A DNA stretch of 64,000 nt from Streptomyces reniochalinae (GTDB lineage Bacteria; Actinomycetota; Actinomycetes; Streptomycetales; Streptomycetaceae), in assembly GCF_003323735.1 (NCBI RefSeq), contig NZ_QOIM01000026.1:181592-245591 (forward strand). The letters run 5' to 3'. The position numbers were made by a program, and so were the translations under genes. Positions 38,944 to 47,645 of this stretch are shown piece by piece. Each line of letters starts with the position of its first letter. Position 1 is the stretch's first letter. The notes under the pieces were generated by a model. The model saw only the letters and a program-made list of their open reading frames with translations. It was not told where the DNA came from and did not search any database.

Positions 38944-39219
38944 TCAGGCGGCGGCAGTCGCCGGACGAGCCACGGTCGGCTTGCGGGTACGCGGCTTGCT
39001 GCGGCGCCAGCGGGCGGGCTGACGGTGCATGGCGCGGATCTCGGCACGTTGCTGGCGGCTGAACCAGAGGGCCTTGCCGTACCGGTCGTGAGGGAAGCCG
39101 TAGTGGTTCGCTCCGTCGCGGAGCCACCGGACGCCGCAGCCGATGTCGGCGGCTGCGTCTTCGAGCTTCAGAAAGTCGTCGTGCTCCTCAGCGGTGGGGG
39201 TCGCCTTGGGGGTGGACAT
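38944..39219 (-). CDS. Excisionase-like helix-turn-helix protein
   Basis: A 91-aa protein from the ATG at 39219, chosen over a GTG two codons earlier because AGAGAGGTG lies at good distance. It has FLKLEDAAADIGCGVRWLRD, a winged-helix/HTH_17-like motif typical of recombination directionality factors, then FPHDRYGKALWFSRQQRAEI and a basic tail. It is close to the integrase and is the best candidate for the Xis partner. Confidence 0.65.
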   Translation of the reverse strand: MSTPKATPTAEEHDDFLKLEDAAADIGCGVRWLRDGANHYGFPHDRYGKALWFSRQQRAEIRAMHRQPARWRRSKPRTRKPTVARPATAAA

Positions 39220-39231
39220 CGTCACCTCTCT

Positions 39232-39456
39232 TCACTCCTGCACAAGTAGTCGGTTGTCGGTCACGGTGAGTGACTTGCGTAGTGCGTGGTACGTGGCCGG
39301 TCTCATTCGTGTGCGGACCCCGGTCTCCAGGCGACTCAGGTAGCTGGCGGTTATTCCGGCGGCGTCGGCGACTTGCTGCAGGCCGAGGCCCTGGTCCATG
39401 CGTTCGGTGCGGAGAGCCGACCCGCTCACCTGGTAGGTGGCTGGGGGTCTTTCCAT
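39232..39456 (-). CDS. XRE-family (Cro/CI-like) regulator
   Basis: A 74-aa single-domain HTH protein: ALRTERMDQGLGLQQVADAA, GITASYLSRLETGVRTRMRP. A TAGATT box lies six bases before the ATG and no Shine-Dalgarno is seen, so the mRNA may be leaderless. It faces the regulator at 39599 across a region with decamer repeats, as lambda cI and cro do. Confidence 0.82.
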   Translation of the reverse strand: MERPPATYQVSGSALRTERMDQGLGLQQVADAAGITASYLSRLETGVRTRMRPATYHALRKSLTVTDNRLLVQE

Positions 39457-39464
39457 GAAGAGAA

Positions 39465-39534
39465 TCTAGCCCCTTCTAGCCCCGTGTTCCAGCAGTACGC
39501 GGCAGTAACTTGCCTTTTCTTGCCTTTTCTTGCC
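39465..39534. promoter_or_regulatory. Decamer direct repeats in the divergent immunity region
   Basis: TCTAGCCCC occurs at 39465 and 39475, and CTTGCC at 39509, 39519 and 39529; each set has an exact 10-bp period, one helical turn. They lie between the two divergent regulator genes and probably bind a regulator on one DNA face. Confidence 0.65.
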
Positions 39535-39598
39535 CTGGAGTGCCTGGTCGGTTCTGGCCATAGCTCTCTGTTCCTAGCCGTACCTGGCACTTCCTGGG

Positions 39599-40051
39599 AT
39601 GATGGCCGTCATGCCCTCCACCGCAGACCAGGCCGCCCTCACGCGGCTCGCCGACCTTGTGGCCAGGCGCCGCACCGAGCTCGGCCTGACACAGATCGCC
39701 ACAGCCCGCGAAGCCGGGCTCACCAAGACCACTTACCGGCAGGTCGAAGCCGGTCACTCCGTGCGGGACAGCACCTACGGCAAGCTGGAACCCGCCCTCG
39801 GGTGGGCGGCCGGCTCGTGCTCGGAGGTCCTCCAAGGTGGCGACCCCGTCGTGATCTCCCCCAGCGTGAACGGCGCCGTCGTCACCTCCGTGGCCGTGGA
39901 GAACCTGGACGACAACGACGTCGGCCAAGCCGTGCAGAACGCCGCAATCGCCGTCACTGACCTGCCTGCGCCCGACATTCGCAAGCTGACGCAGCGCGTA
40001 CTCGAAGAGCTACGCCGCGCAGGCAAACTGCCTGAAATTGATGAAGATTGA
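39599..40051 (+). CDS. XRE-family regulator, candidate immunity repressor
   Basis: A 150-aa protein (alternative ATGs at 39602 and 39611). The HTH is RTELGLTQIATAREAGLTKT with YRQVEAGHSVRDSTYGKLEP. The C-terminal half (VVTSVAVENLDDNDVGQAVQ, APDIRKLTQRVLEELRRAGK) is acidic and helical without a LexA-type protease. It is transcribed away from the early operon beside the integrase, the usual place of the lysogeny regulator. Confidence 0.75.
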   Translation: MMAVMPSTADQAALTRLADLVARRRTELGLTQIATAREAGLTKTTYRQVEAGHSVRDSTYGKLEPALGWAAGSCSEVLQGGDPVVISPSVNGAVVTSVAVENLDDNDVGQAVQNAAIAVTDLPAPDIRKLTQRVLEELRRAGKLPEIDED

Positions 40052-40198
40052 CCGCTTCTGACGTACAACCATCCGCCATCATCGGATTGTTAGCGATTCA
40101 GCTACATCAACAGCCCCAAACCCGGTCACACGCATCGTTGAACGTGGCACTATCGAGTGTCTTGGGAGGTTCCCTCCACTCCGAGGAAGGGGAGCCGT

Positions 40199-40396
40199 AT
40201 GCACGATGTGATCACCGCTGACCTTGGACCCGAGTTCTACGGGTTCCACGGCCAGGTAGATGGCAAGATCGTGTGTGTAGTGACGCCGACTGTCGAGACC
40301 GACGCCGATGCCCGTCGCATCGTCCGAGACCTCGTCAAGCGTCAAGGAGGAAACTGCGCCAGCTGCCGAGCCTGCGTCATAGGCCGACTGATGTAG
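40199..40396 (+). CDS. Small hypothetical protein
   Basis: A 65-aa protein from the ATG at 40199 (GAAGGGGAGC ribosome site). It has EFYGFHGQVDGKIVCVVTPT and ends RQGGNCASCRACVIGRLM, with a CxxC pair. Just upstream of the integrase and probably co-transcribed with it. Function unknown. Confidence 0.6.
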   Translation: MHDVITADLGPEFYGFHGQVDGKIVCVVTPTVETDADARRIVRDLVKRQGGNCASCRACVIGRLM

Positions 40397-40466
40397 CGCA
40401 GTTGTCGCGGAGCCCGCGCGGTAGGGGTGCCTGCCGGGCTCCCGCGCACCATCCAGAAGGACACAC

Positions 40467-41741
40467 ATGCCTTACGTGGAGTGGCGCGGCAACTCGATCC
40501 GCGTCAAGTGGTGGGCCGGCGAGTACCTGCCCAGCGGCAAAAAGAAGTACGAGTCCGCGAGCGGACCAGAACGCGGAGTCCGATTCAGGAGCGATACCGA
40601 GGCCTACGACTACGGCCTCGACCGCGAGCACGACGTGCGGCACGGCACCCACATCGGCCGCACCAACAGGTCCACTCCCACGGATACTTACGCGTGGACC
40701 TGGCTCGACGCTCAGGACCTGCGCCCGGAGTCGGTACGGATGTACACGGCCATCATCAAGAACTGGATCGCGCCCTATTGGAAGAGCCAGGGGGTCGGCG
40801 ACGTCACATCGCTCGAGTACGACGCTTGGAAGAAGTCTCTGACGGGGCACGTGTCGGCCAGTTACGAGTCGAGTATCCTGTCCGTTTTCGGGATGATGAT
40901 GGAGGATGCGGTCCTCGCCGGGTTCCGAGCCGACTCCCCTGTCGTCAAACGCCGGCGCCGCGGCCGGTACAAGAAGAAGCCGCGGGAAAAGAAGCGCCCC
41001 CTTGCTGTGGACACGGTGTACCAGCTCGCCGTCAACGCCCACACCGTCTGGGGCTACACGGGGTGGACGTACATCTGGACGATGGCCTTCACCGGTATGC
41101 GCACAGGGGAACTCTGGGGGCTGCGACGTGAGTTCGTCCCTCCGAACTGGCCCGCCTCAGATCCCGACCAGGAGCGTCGGGAGGAGTCCCTGCCGCGCTA
41201 CGCGGTCATGCCTGCACTCCGGGTGCAGCACCAACACCAGTACGTCGACGGCTATCCCACGTTCACCGGCCCCAAGTACGAGTCGTATCGCACCTTGGTC
41301 GTGCCGCCGTTCCTGGCTGACATGCTCAGCGCCCTGACCGCCTCGCACGGTCACGACGTGGTTTTCCCATCACTGAGTGGCGGGTACTTGCTGTCCGCGT
41401 GCAACTTCGGCGCGACGTACTGGCATCCGATCAGCCGCGGTGCCCCTGCCCGCGTAGGGCGGAAAGACACCGCGAGGCCTGAGATTCCACCCGTTCCGGC
41501 GATGTCTGGCAAAAGGATCTACCTACTGCGTCACGGTCATAAAGAGTGGCTGGAGGAAGACGGCCACAGCGAAACCGCGTCGGAGGCGCGCATGGGGCAC
41601 GAAGTCGCGGGCGTGAAGGGGCTGTACAGCAACGTCACGCCCGAGATGGAGAAGCGCATCGCCGACACGCTCCAGGAGCGGTGGGAGAAACTGACGGCCA
41701 CTGGCGTGTGGCTGCCGCAGTTTCCCATCCGTCTCCCATAG
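40467..41741 (+). CDS. int: Tyrosine recombinase, phage integrase
   Basis: A 424-aa integrase. The N-terminal arm-binding domain starts MPYVEWRGNSIRVKWW, the core-binding domain covers about 75-165, and the catalytic domain has Arg I in TGMRTGEL near 211, the box II LLRHGHKEWL near 353 (R, H), GHE in ARMGHEVAG and the Tyr in GLYSNVTPEM near 386. The position before Arg II is Tyr-Leu rather than His-x-Leu, a common variant in actinophage integrases. It catalyses insertion and excision. No tRNA is seen at the adjacent border. Confidence 0.93.
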   Translation: MPYVEWRGNSIRVKWWAGEYLPSGKKKYESASGPERGVRFRSDTEAYDYGLDREHDVRHGTHIGRTNRSTPTDTYAWTWLDAQDLRPESVRMYTAIIKNWIAPYWKSQGVGDVTSLEYDAWKKSLTGHVSASYESSILSVFGMMMEDAVLAGFRADSPVVKRRRRGRYKKKPREKKRPLAVDTVYQLAVNAHTVWGYTGWTYIWTMAFTGMRTGELWGLRREFVPPNWPASDPDQERREESLPRYAVMPALRVQHQHQYVDGYPTFTGPKYESYRTLVVPPFLADMLSALTASHGHDVVFPSLSGGYLLSACNFGATYWHPISRGAPARVGRKDTARPEIPPVPAMSGKRIYLLRHGHKEWLEEDGHSETASEARMGHEVAGVKGLYSNVTPEMEKRIADTLQERWEKLTATGVWLPQFPIRLP

Positions 41742-41788
41742 CGGGTCTCGCAGGCCGTTCCCACCGCGACAGAACATGGGAGCTGCAC

Positions 41789-42553
41789 GTGTCGGAGTGG
41801 GTATATTTGGCAGTGGCCATCGCGGTTACCTGCGGTTTCGCCGTCGGACTCGGATGGATGAGGGGACGCCGGAAGTCCGATTCTGAGGATCCGACCGAGA
41901 CGCCGGACGTCATCGAATACATGACCATGATGATCGGCGTGGTCTACGCGATCGTGCTGGGTCTGGCCATCGCGGGTGTCTGGGAGGAACGCAACGCGGC
42001 CGAGACGACCGTCATCCAGGAGGCGCAGGCGCTGCACGAGGTCCACGAGCGGGTCAGCACGTACCCGGCAGCCGAGCGGGAACGCGTACGGGACGATGTC
42101 GAGTCCTACGTGCACTACGCCGTGAAGACCGAGTGGCCGCACATGGTCGAGCACGGTGAACTCACCGACAGAGGCGACCGGATGCTTCGCCGGCTGCGCG
42201 CGGACGTCACCGACTACGAACCCGAGACCATGCAGCAGGCGCAGTCGTACCAGGCGGTCGTCGACCAGGTCGCCGAGGCGGACACCGCGCGGAACGCCCG
42301 GGGGGACAGTGCCGAGCCGACGATGCCCGGGGTCGTGTGGATCGGCCTGTACGCCGGCGCCATCGTCTCCGTGGGCATGCTCTTCGCCCTCCAGATCCAG
42401 CGTTCGGGCAGGGAACTGGTACTGGCCGGCATCTTCAGCGCTCTGATCGCCTTCCTGCTCTTCCTGGTCTGGCACTTCGACGCACCGTTCGCCCGGGGTC
42501 TGGAGGAACCCACCCAAGCGTTCACCTCCCTCTTTCCCCACGCGACGGGATGA
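41789..42553 (+). CDS. DUF4239-like membrane protein
   Basis: A 254-aa chromosomal protein from a GTG at 41789. Membrane segments lie at the N-terminus (YLAVAIAVTCGFAVGLGW), at about 45-65 (IGVVYAIVLGLAIAGVWEER) and as a pair near 185-230 (GVVWIGLYAGAIVSVGMLFA, LVLAGIFSALIAFLLFLVWH), with a helical soluble part between. This is the bestrophin-like DUF4239 layout. Its start lies within 50 bp of the prophage integrase stop, so the insertion may have replaced its promoter. Confidence 0.75.
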   Translation: MSEWVYLAVAIAVTCGFAVGLGWMRGRRKSDSEDPTETPDVIEYMTMMIGVVYAIVLGLAIAGVWEERNAAETTVIQEAQALHEVHERVSTYPAAERERVRDDVESYVHYAVKTEWPHMVEHGELTDRGDRMLRRLRADVTDYEPETMQQAQSYQAVVDQVAEADTARNARGDSAEPTMPGVVWIGLYAGAIVSVGMLFALQIQRSGRELVLAGIFSALIAFLLFLVWHFDAPFARGLEEPTQAFTSLFPHATG

Positions 42554-42693
42554 CGGGACGGGGCCCGGCGCACGCGCGCCGGCCCACCGCTCCCCACCCC
42601 GTCGGCCCGGCCGGGACCCGGGCAGGCCGCGGGGCCGTGGTCGGGTGAGATGCTGGCCGTACTCAGAGGCGAGCGATCACGAAGGAGTCCCGG

Positions 42694-44151
42694 GTGTCCT
42701 TGCTCTTCCCCGCGCTGCACGCGGCGTCCTCACACACGGCGCTGCGCTTCGGCGAGCGAGCGCTCAGCTACCACCAGCTCTCCGCCGCGGCGAGCGGCCT
42801 GGCACTCCGCCTGGAGCCCGGCGCCCCGATGGCCGTCTGGGCGACGCCCAGCATGGAGACGGCTGTCGCGGTGGTCGCCGGGCTGCTCGCCGGAGTGCCC
42901 GTCGTACCGGTGAACCCCAAAAGCGGCGAGAGCGAGCTGACGCACATCGTCACCGACAGCGCGCCGGGAATGGTGCTGGCCGAGCCAGGGGCGGAGCTGC
43001 CGGAACCGCTCGGATCGCTGCCGCGCGCCGACGTCGACCTGAGCGATGAGGCGGTGTCGGCCGCCCCGGTCCCGCCCACCGAGCCCAACGCGGAAGCGGC
43101 CGCGTTCATCGTCTACACCTCCGGCACGACTGGCCCGCCCAAGGGCGTCGTGCTCTCCCGGCGCGCGCTGGCCAGCACTCTGGACGCGCTGGAAGAGGCC
43201 TGGGAATGGACGGCGGACGACGTGCTGGTGCACGGTCTGCCGCTGTTCCATGTGCACGGTCTGATCCTCGGCGTGCTCGGTCCGCTGCGCCGTGGCGGCA
43301 CCCTGCGCCACCTGGAGCGTTTCACCACCGAAGGGGTGGCCAGGGAGTTGGCCGGCGGCGGCACGATGCTGTTCGGCGTCCCGACGATGTACCACCGCCT
43401 CGCCGACGCCTGCGCGAGCGACACCGACCTGGTGCGCGCGCTGGCAGGGGCACGGCTGCTGGTGTCCGGGTCGGCCGCGCTGCCCCTGCACGACCACGAG
43501 CGGCTGACGGCTGCCACGGGACAGCGGGTGATCGAGCGCTACGGGATGACCGAGACGCTGATGAACACCAGCGTGCGGCCTGGCGGCACCTCCCGGCCCG
43601 GCACCGTGGGTCTCCCCCTTCGTGACGTGGACATCCGCCTCATGGACGACTCAGGGGAACGCATTCCCGTGGAGGACACCGAGACGGTGGGCGAGCTCCA
43701 GGTACGTGGCCCGCATCTGTTCACCGAGTACCTGGGCCGCCCGGACGCCACGACCGAGGCCTTCGACGGCGGCTGGTTCCGCACCGGCGACATGGCAACG
43801 CGGGACGCGGACGGCTCGGTACGCCTCGTCGGCCGGAAGGCCACCGACCTGATCAAGAGCGGCGGTTTCAAGATCGGGGCCGGAGAGATCGAGAACGTGC
43901 TGCTGGGCCACCCCGCCGTCGCGGAGGCCGCCGTCACCGGGGAACCGGACGAGGACCTCGGTGAGCGCATCGTCGCCTGGATCGTCCCGGCCTCGCCTCA
44001 GCAGCCCCCGCACCAGGGCGAGTTGGCGGACCTGGTCGCCAGTCAGCTGGCGCCGCACAAGCGTCCCCGCGAGGTCCGCTTCCTCGACGCACTGCCGCGC
44101 AACGACATGGGCAAAATCCTCAAGAAGGAGCTGCCGGGACAGCAGGGCTGA
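42694..44151 (+). CDS. matB: Malonyl/methylmalonyl-CoA synthetase
   Basis: A 485-aa member of the adenylate-forming superfamily. The P-loop YTSGTTGPPKGVV is near residue 140, the A5 motif YGMTETLMN near 286, the A7 motif FRTGDMA near 365 and the A10 lysine in NDMGKILKKEL near 475. Length and local sequences match Streptomyces MatB, which makes malonyl-CoA (and often methylmalonyl-CoA) from the free acids and ATP for polyketide and fatty acid synthesis. GAAGGAG precedes the GTG start. The gene stands alone. Confidence 0.9.
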   Translation: MSLLFPALHAASSHTALRFGERALSYHQLSAAASGLALRLEPGAPMAVWATPSMETAVAVVAGLLAGVPVVPVNPKSGESELTHIVTDSAPGMVLAEPGAELPEPLGSLPRADVDLSDEAVSAAPVPPTEPNAEAAAFIVYTSGTTGPPKGVVLSRRALASTLDALEEAWEWTADDVLVHGLPLFHVHGLILGVLGPLRRGGTLRHLERFTTEGVARELAGGGTMLFGVPTMYHRLADACASDTDLVRALAGARLLVSGSAALPLHDHERLTAATGQRVIERYGMTETLMNTSVRPGGTSRPGTVGLPLRDVDIRLMDDSGERIPVEDTETVGELQVRGPHLFTEYLGRPDATTEAFDGGWFRTGDMATRDADGSVRLVGRKATDLIKSGGFKIGAGEIENVLLGHPAVAEAAVTGEPDEDLGERIVAWIVPASPQQPPHQGELADLVASQLAPHKRPREVRFLDALPRNDMGKILKKELPGQQG

Positions 44152-44219
44152 GGTCCGGCGCCGGGCACCTCGGGGCGGACCGGGCCGGTGCCCGGCCGCG
44201 CGGACGGGATCTCGCGGCG

Positions 44220-45260
44220 TCAGTCAGGTCCTGGCGGCAGCCCGGCGGCCTCGGCAAGGCGGCGGTAGGAGTCCAGGCGGTCGGCGGGTTCGTAGGTGTT
44301 GAGCGTCAGCAGCACCTCGTCGGCGCCGGTCCGCCCCGCGAGCTCGGCCAAGGCCCCGGTCACCTCCGCGGCCGTGCCGCGCAGCTGCGACTGCCGGGCC
44401 TCCTCGAAAGCGGCACGCTCCTTCGCGCTCATGGTGCGGCTGAGGACCTCCCCCGGCGGGAGCAGCGGGGTGAAGGTGCCCCGGGTGCGGGAGACGGCGG
44501 TCGACCACGCCTCGGGGATCTGGAGGGGCTCCGCCTCCTCGCGGCTCGCCCCGACGGCGGCGTTCACCGCGACAACCACGTACGGGCCACGGGCGCCCTG
44601 CGGTTCCTCCCCCGTCCGGCCGGCGTCACCGCGCGGGCGGAACGTACGGCGGTAGGTCTCCACGGCCTTCCGCGTCCGGCTCTCCTCGCGCGAAGCGCCG
44701 ATCACCAGCGGCAGACCGTGTTCCGCCGCCACGGCCGCTCCGGAGCCGACGGCGAGCACGAACGGCGGCACGCGCAGCCCCTCGGCGGGACGTGCGTGCA
44801 CAGGACCGGTGCCCTCGAAGTAGTCGAGCAGCTCGGATATCTGCGCGCTGAACCCCTCGGCGGCGTCCTTGTCGACGCGCAGCGCCTTGCGGACGCCGTC
44901 GGTGAAGCCGACGGAGCGCCCCAGGCCCATGTCGATCCGGCCCGGAAAGAGTGACTCGAGCACTCCGAACTGTTCCGCCACCACCAACGGCTGGTGGTTC
45001 GGCAGCATCACACCTCCCGTACCCACCCGGATACGGGAGGTGGCCGAGGCCACGGCCGCCGCCAGGACGGTCGGCGCCGAGCCCGCGATGCCCGGGACGG
45101 CGTGGTGCTCGGACACCCACAAGCGCAGGTAGCCCAGTTCCTCCGCCTGCCGCGCGAAACGCACGGTGTCACGCAGGGCCTGCCCGGGATGCTCGCCCGC
45201 ACGGACGAGCGAACGGTCCAGGACGGACAGCGGAACGGGAAACCGACGCGAAGAAGTCAC
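44220..45260 (-). CDS. LLM-class flavin-dependent oxidoreductase
   Basis: A 346-aa luciferase-like monooxygenase from a GTG at 45260. It has the family opening PVPLSVLDRSLVRAGEHPGQ, RFARQAEELGYLRLWVSEHH, IRVGTGGVMLPNHQPLVVAE and SLFPGRIDMGLGRSVG, which build the TIM barrel and the FMN/F420 site. The C-terminus (ADEVLLTLNTYEPADRLDSY) is typical of the MsnO8 group of luciferase-like enzymes. Substrate unknown. It converges with matB. Confidence 0.9.
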   Translation of the reverse strand: MTSSRRFPVPLSVLDRSLVRAGEHPGQALRDTVRFARQAEELGYLRLWVSEHHAVPGIAGSAPTVLAAAVASATSRIRVGTGGVMLPNHQPLVVAEQFGVLESLFPGRIDMGLGRSVGFTDGVRKALRVDKDAAEGFSAQISELLDYFEGTGPVHARPAEGLRVPPFVLAVGSGAAVAAEHGLPLVIGASREESRTRKAVETYRRTFRPRGDAGRTGEEPQGARGPYVVVAVNAAVGASREEAEPLQIPEAWSTAVSRTRGTFTPLLPPGEVLSRTMSAKERAAFEEARQSQLRGTAAEVTGALAELAGRTGADEVLLTLNTYEPADRLDSYRRLAEAAGLPPGPD

Positions 45261-45367
45261 ACCTGGTGCAACACCTGCGAGCGCCACAGATTCCCGGGGC
45301 GCCGGTGGAGCGGCGGCGCCGGCCACGCGGCCGGGCAGCGCCGTGGGCGGCGTCCGGTGTCCCCGCC

Positions 45368-46051
45368 TCACTCGTCGCTCGTTCCCGCCTCCTCCAGCAG
45401 CCCGGCGTCGTGGACCAGGAGAGCCACCTGCACCCGGTTGTTGAGGTCGAGCTTGGTCAGGATGCGGGACACGTGTGTCTTGACCGTCGGCACACTCATG
45501 TAGAGCGACTCCGCGATCTCGGCGTTCGTCTGCCCGCACCCGACACCGAGGGCCACCTCGCTCTCCCGCTCCCCGAGCACGCCGAGGGCCTCGCGGGCGC
45601 ATGCACGGCGGCTGTCGTGACCGGCGGGGGTGACGTGCTGGATGAGTTGCCGGGTGATGACGGGTGAGAGCACCGGCTCCCCCGAGGCCACCTTCCGTAC
45701 GGCGGCGAGGATCTCGGCCGGAGGGGTGTCCTTGAGCAGGAAACCCGCGGCACCGGCCCGCAGCGCGCGCAGCACCTGGGCGTCGGCGTGGAAGGTGGTG
45801 AGCACGACGACCTCGGGCGCCCGGCTCCCGCGGCGGAGCGTCTCGGTGGCCGCGAGACCGTCCACGGTCGGCATCCGGATATCCATCAGGACGACGTGGG
45901 GACGCCGCTCCTCGACGAGCCGGAGCACCTGGCCGCCGTCCGCGGCCTCCCCCACGATCTCGATGTCGGGGGCGCCCCCGAGCATCAGCCGGAGCCCGGC
46001 CCGCACGAGGGCGTCGTCGTCGACGAGGAGCACGCGGATGGTCATGGTCAT
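45368..46051 (-). CDS. NarL/FixJ-type response regulator
   Basis: A 227-aa two-domain regulator. The receiver has acidic residues in LLVDDDALVRAGL near 8-20, the phosphorylated Asp in VVLMDIRMPTVDG near 57 and Lys in GAAGFLLKDTPPAEIL near 107. The LuxR-type helix-turn-helix is LGERESEVALGVGCGQTNAE, then SVPTVKTHVSRILTKLDLNN. No sensor kinase is encoded next to it in this window, so it is an orphan here. A second ATG lies two codons in. Confidence 0.92.
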   Translation of the reverse strand: MTMTIRVLLVDDDALVRAGLRLMLGGAPDIEIVGEAADGGQVLRLVEERRPHVVLMDIRMPTVDGLAATETLRRGSRAPEVVVLTTFHADAQVLRALRAGAAGFLLKDTPPAEILAAVRKVASGEPVLSPVITRQLIQHVTPAGHDSRRACAREALGVLGERESEVALGVGCGQTNAEIAESLYMSVPTVKTHVSRILTKLDLNNRVQVALLVHDAGLLEEAGTSDE

Positions 46052-46143
46052 ACCGTAGTCACCCGAAGGGGGACTCCCGGCCCCGCCCGGGGGCGTCCCG
46101 GCCCCGCCCGGGGCGTGAGAGGCCGCACCGCGCTCCCTCCCCT

Positions 46144-47349
46144 TCACGCCGTGGACGGGGTGACGGGGCTGTCCCAGTCGATGCGGTAGCCCAGCAGCCA
46201 GTCGCTGCCCGACTCCTCCTGCCGGGACCTCCCCTCCTGCCGCTCCGCAGGACGGGGCACGACCTTGTCGTTGAGGCGTGCGCTGCGCGCGACGACGGCC
46301 TCCACCCGCTCGCGGCGAAGCGACTCGAAGCAGGCGAAGGCCTCCCCCACCGTGGGCAGGTCCCTCAGACACTTGGCCAGCACCACAGCGTCCTCGATCG
46401 CCATGGACGCTCCCTGAGCCGCGTTGGGCGCCGCCGCGTGCGCCGCGTCACCGAGCAGCACCATGGAGTCTCGCGACCAGACGGGTGTGCGGGCCAGGTC
46501 GTAGGCGTTAGTGGCGACGGTGCCCTCCGCACTGGCCCGCACGATGTCGGCCGCGGGCGAGGCGTCGTCGGCGAAGAGGCCGTGGACGTGGTCACGCCAG
46601 CGCGCGTCCTGCCCTGGCTCAGCGGTGGCCAGCTGCTCCCGGTCGAGCTCGCCCCCGGGGGTGTTGGCGAACCACCACACCTCCCCGTCGGGCGCCATGG
46701 TGCAGCCGAGAAAGGCGCGTTTGCCCTGGATCATCCGATAGGTGCCGGGCGCGGGCGCTGCCTCCGGTGCGACGCGCGGGGCATACCCGCACACGGTGAT
46801 CTGTCCCGTGTGGCGGGGCGCCGGCGCCTGCGGATCGATCAGGGTGCGGGTCGCCGAGTGGAGCCCGTCAGCCCCCACGAGCAGATCTCCCTCGGCGCGG
46901 GTGCCGTCGGCGAAGTGGGCGCTCACGCGCCCGTCTGGGGCGGTGCCGGCGGTCACGAGCCGCTTGCCGTGTTCGATGCTCACGCCACGGCGCGCCACCT
47001 CGTCGTGCAGGGCCCGGTAGAGCGTCGCACGCCGCAGGGTACGTGGGCCGAGCACGCCCGCACCGCCCTCCGCACCGCCGCCGGAAACCGGACGTTCTCC
47101 CATGCTGTCGCCCGTGTGCGCCATCATCTCCACGCGTTCGGCGGGAAAGGAGACCCCGAGCACGGCCTGGTGGGCCCCGATGGTGCGGAGCGCTTCGAGA
47201 CCGTTGTGGAACAGCACGAGGAAGGCACCCGCGTCATCGGCGCCGACCGGGTACGCCTCGTAGACGGTGGAACTGATCCCGGCCTTGTCCAGCGACAGCG
47301 CCGTGGTGGCTCCCGCGATACCGCCGCCGATGATGAGCGCGTGCGTCAT
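46144..47349 (-). CDS. FAD-dependent monooxygenase
   Basis: A 401-aa protein with the Rossmann dinucleotide motif LIIGGGIAGATTALSL at residues 5-20, the DG motif LLVGADGLHSATRTLI near 155 and the GD motif SMVLLGDAAHAAAPNAAQGA near 300, the three marks of class A flavoprotein hydroxylases (UbiH/PHBH type). It hydroxylates an aromatic or polyketide-like substrate with NAD(P)H and O2. The substrate is not evident; the gene is alone between divergent and convergent neighbours. Confidence 0.9.
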   Translation of the reverse strand: MTHALIIGGGIAGATTALSLDKAGISSTVYEAYPVGADDAGAFLVLFHNGLEALRTIGAHQAVLGVSFPAERVEMMAHTGDSMGERPVSGGGAEGGAGVLGPRTLRRATLYRALHDEVARRGVSIEHGKRLVTAGTAPDGRVSAHFADGTRAEGDLLVGADGLHSATRTLIDPQAPAPRHTGQITVCGYAPRVAPEAAPAPGTYRMIQGKRAFLGCTMAPDGEVWWFANTPGGELDREQLATAEPGQDARWRDHVHGLFADDASPAADIVRASAEGTVATNAYDLARTPVWSRDSMVLLGDAAHAAAPNAAQGASMAIEDAVVLAKCLRDLPTVGEAFACFESLRRERVEAVVARSARLNDKVVPRPAERQEGRSRQEESGSDWLLGYRIDWDSPVTPSTA

Positions 47350-47645
47350 GGCACCTCCTGTGTCGTGTTCGGGTCTTCGAACCGCCGGTGCGCCGTGCCC
47401 CGGCCGACTCGCACGCCGGGCCCCACGGACCGGCCTGTGCGCCAGGGCACCAACCGGCCTGAGCGTCGGCTCGCGTCCGGCCCCAGCGCCGGCCCCCGGC
47501 GCAGTCGGTCGCTTACGGCCTGCTTCCTCTCTACGGACCCCGTAGGAGGGCCGTGAGGTTGCGTGCCGCAACCGCGGACTTCCCACCGGCTCCGCGGCCC
47601 TGTCCCGCAGACACCAGGCGTGGGGGCGCGGCACGGGTGGTACTC

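Larger units (their letters stand above)
1..41760. mobile_element. Prophage / phage-like integrative element (right part)
   Basis: The stretch carries a complete early region, replication genes, terminases, portal, scaffold and capsid, plus a tyrosine integrase at its right border, so it is a phage-derived element entering the window from the left. Nearly all genes are on the minus strand with stop-start overlaps; the integrase, one regulator and a cargo block at 20.1-24.4 kb are on the plus strand. Tail, lysis and the left att site are not in the window. A plasmid-type transfer module sits between the early and packaging genes. The right boundary (about 41.75-41.79 kb) is inferred from the change to chromosomal genes; no duplicated att core could be seen. 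Confidence 0.9.

Noticed and set aside
47350..47645. Regulatory RNA or small gene between the FAD monooxygenase and the LMF-like gene
   Set aside because: Nothing beyond GC-rich divergent promoter sequence could be supported.
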